From JAFGOG01 sp034429215 (GTDB lineage Bacteria > Chloroflexota > Anaerolineae > JAAYZQ01): 64,000 nucleotides of DNA. A program made the position numbers and the translations under genes. Shown here piece by piece: positions 63,504 to 64,000 of the stretch. Within the stretch, counting starts at the first letter, position 1; each line of letters begins with the position of its first letter. The DNA is taken from NCBI GenBank assembly GCA_034429215.1, contig DAOUGI010000101.1, forward strand, positions 42,425 through 106,424. Reading direction: 5' to 3'. The notes beneath the pieces were generated by a model that was given only the letters and a program-made list of their open reading frames with translations, did not search any database and was not told the origin of the DNA.

Positions 63504-64000
63504 CCCCATCTTCCACATACGGCATAGCTTGAACGTTTAGCTTTTCGATCAATCCCCTTCGGGCGTCAAAGTCTTCTCTCATTTCTTCCAGTCCGGGCGC
63601 CAACTCCGCCGCCAAGTCTAGCACGTCCTTGATCTGGTCATCGGTCAACGTTTGCGCTTCCAACCGGGTCACGAGGTCGGCCCGCTCACCTTCCAGCGCC
63701 CGGATCGTCACTTCAAGCCGGGTTCTGCGGTCGGTCAACAATTCCTTGAAGTCCTTTGACTTGGGGTCAACGTCACTCACTAGATAGAGATCAAGCAAGC
63801 GGCCCAACTGGCGGCGGTTATCGGCCAGCAGATCGTCAATCACGGCGAGGCGCCGGCGGAGCGGCTCATTGTCCCGGTTGCGCTCTGCTTGACTCTCCCT
63901 CAAGCCGCGCTCAAGCGCCGCCGGATTCGTGATAAACTCGCACACCCAACCCCACACAACCGCGTCAACGTAATCTGCCCGGAAGTATGGCGAATCGCAC
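63412..64000 (-). CDS. Large serine recombinase, C-terminal part (5' end outside window)
   Basis: About 195 codons of the C-terminal part of a site-specific serine recombinase/integrase. The end of a zinc-ribbon module (YFRADYVDAVVWGWVCEF) is followed by FITNPAALERGLRESQAE and a long coiled coil (about LRRRLAVIDDLLADNRRQLG to LEGERADLVTRLEAQT), as in phage and transposon integrases of this class. The frame is open to the window end; the catalytic domain must lie beyond. The stop is within the transporter gene, so the recombinase gene abuts the attachment site. The last eleven codons are encoded by sequence that reads as transporter on the other strand. Confidence 0.85.
   Translation of the reverse strand, partial: CDSPYFRADYVDAVVWGWVCEFITNPAALERGLRESQAERNRDNEPLRRRLAVIDDLLADNRRQLGRLLDLYLVSDVDPKSKDFKELLTDRRTRLEVTIRALEGERADLVTRLEAQTLTDDQIKDVLDLAAELAPGLEEMREDFDARRGLIEKLNVQAMPYVEDGVRMVEASCIVDRRKLRVASNSTNSSCRSGR

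Overview
The window looks like a chromosome segment of a Chloroflexota bacterium, most likely an Anaerolineae-type anaerobe. This is an inference from the mix seen: high GC, TP-rich cell-surface linkers, a sortase, MurJ, a membrane pyrophosphatase, HdrA-type electron bifurcation and selenoproteins. No 16S rRNA gene is present to prove it. Both strands are densely coded, and good sigma70-type promoters (TTGACA, 17 bp, TATAAT) and intrinsic terminators can be read by eye.

Layout. 1-6.3 kb: a two-component pair, a lipoprotein HtrA protease, a secreted helical protein, a membrane-anchored glycoside hydrolase and a rhodanese. Two promoters here carry matching 11-bp-phased TGGAGA arrays, suggesting one envelope-stress regulon. 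6.5-17.4 kb: housekeeping genes (primary sigma factor, H+-pyrophosphatase, tyrS with a tyrosine-codon leader peptide and attenuator, HD hydrolase, Atg22-like MFS, ATL protein, a degenerate ProRS paralogue, nitroreductase). 17.4-21.9 kb: a small defence-type island with one intact AbiE pair, a second AbiEi whose toxin gene has lost its middle, and a likely immunity-type protein; a 47-bp direct repeat brackets the first part. 22-40 kb: tRNA-Leu, MoxR ATPase, radical SAM/B12 protein, PfkB kinase, purine nucleoside phosphorylase, MurJ, sortase, an HerA-like ATPase, RNA cyclase, dipeptide epimerase, signalling and HEAT proteins, OsmC and uracil-DNA glycosylase.

40.3-62.1 kb is a formate locus. A cytosolic operon encodes HdrD-like, HdrA, MvhD, an FrhB-like iron-sulfur protein and a formate dehydrogenase; HdrA, MvhD and FdhA each need UGA read as selenocysteine. 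It is preceded by a promoter, a structured leader with a terminator (Moco-riboswitch-like) and a broken hydrogenase-maturation protease gene. Next comes a formate channel fused to a response-regulator receiver domain. After a MurE-type ligase and a lactate permease there is an exported FDH-N operon (FdnG with Sec, FdnH, FdnI, FdhE). A stand-alone receiver of the same unusual subfamily as the FocA fusion and two histidine kinases complete the locus.

62.2-64 kb: an MFS sugar transporter gene is interrupted by an integrated element whose large serine recombinase gene runs off the window end.

Five genes have in-frame TGA codons (rhodanese, FdhA, MvhD, HdrA, FdnG). Each is followed within about 11-20 nt by a hairpin; the fdhA and fdnG hairpins carry a GGTCT loop. 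No tRNA-Sec or sel genes lie in the window. The most interesting points are the tyrS leader peptide, the FocA-receiver fusion, the membrane rhodanese selenoprotein and the paired 11-bp operator arrays.
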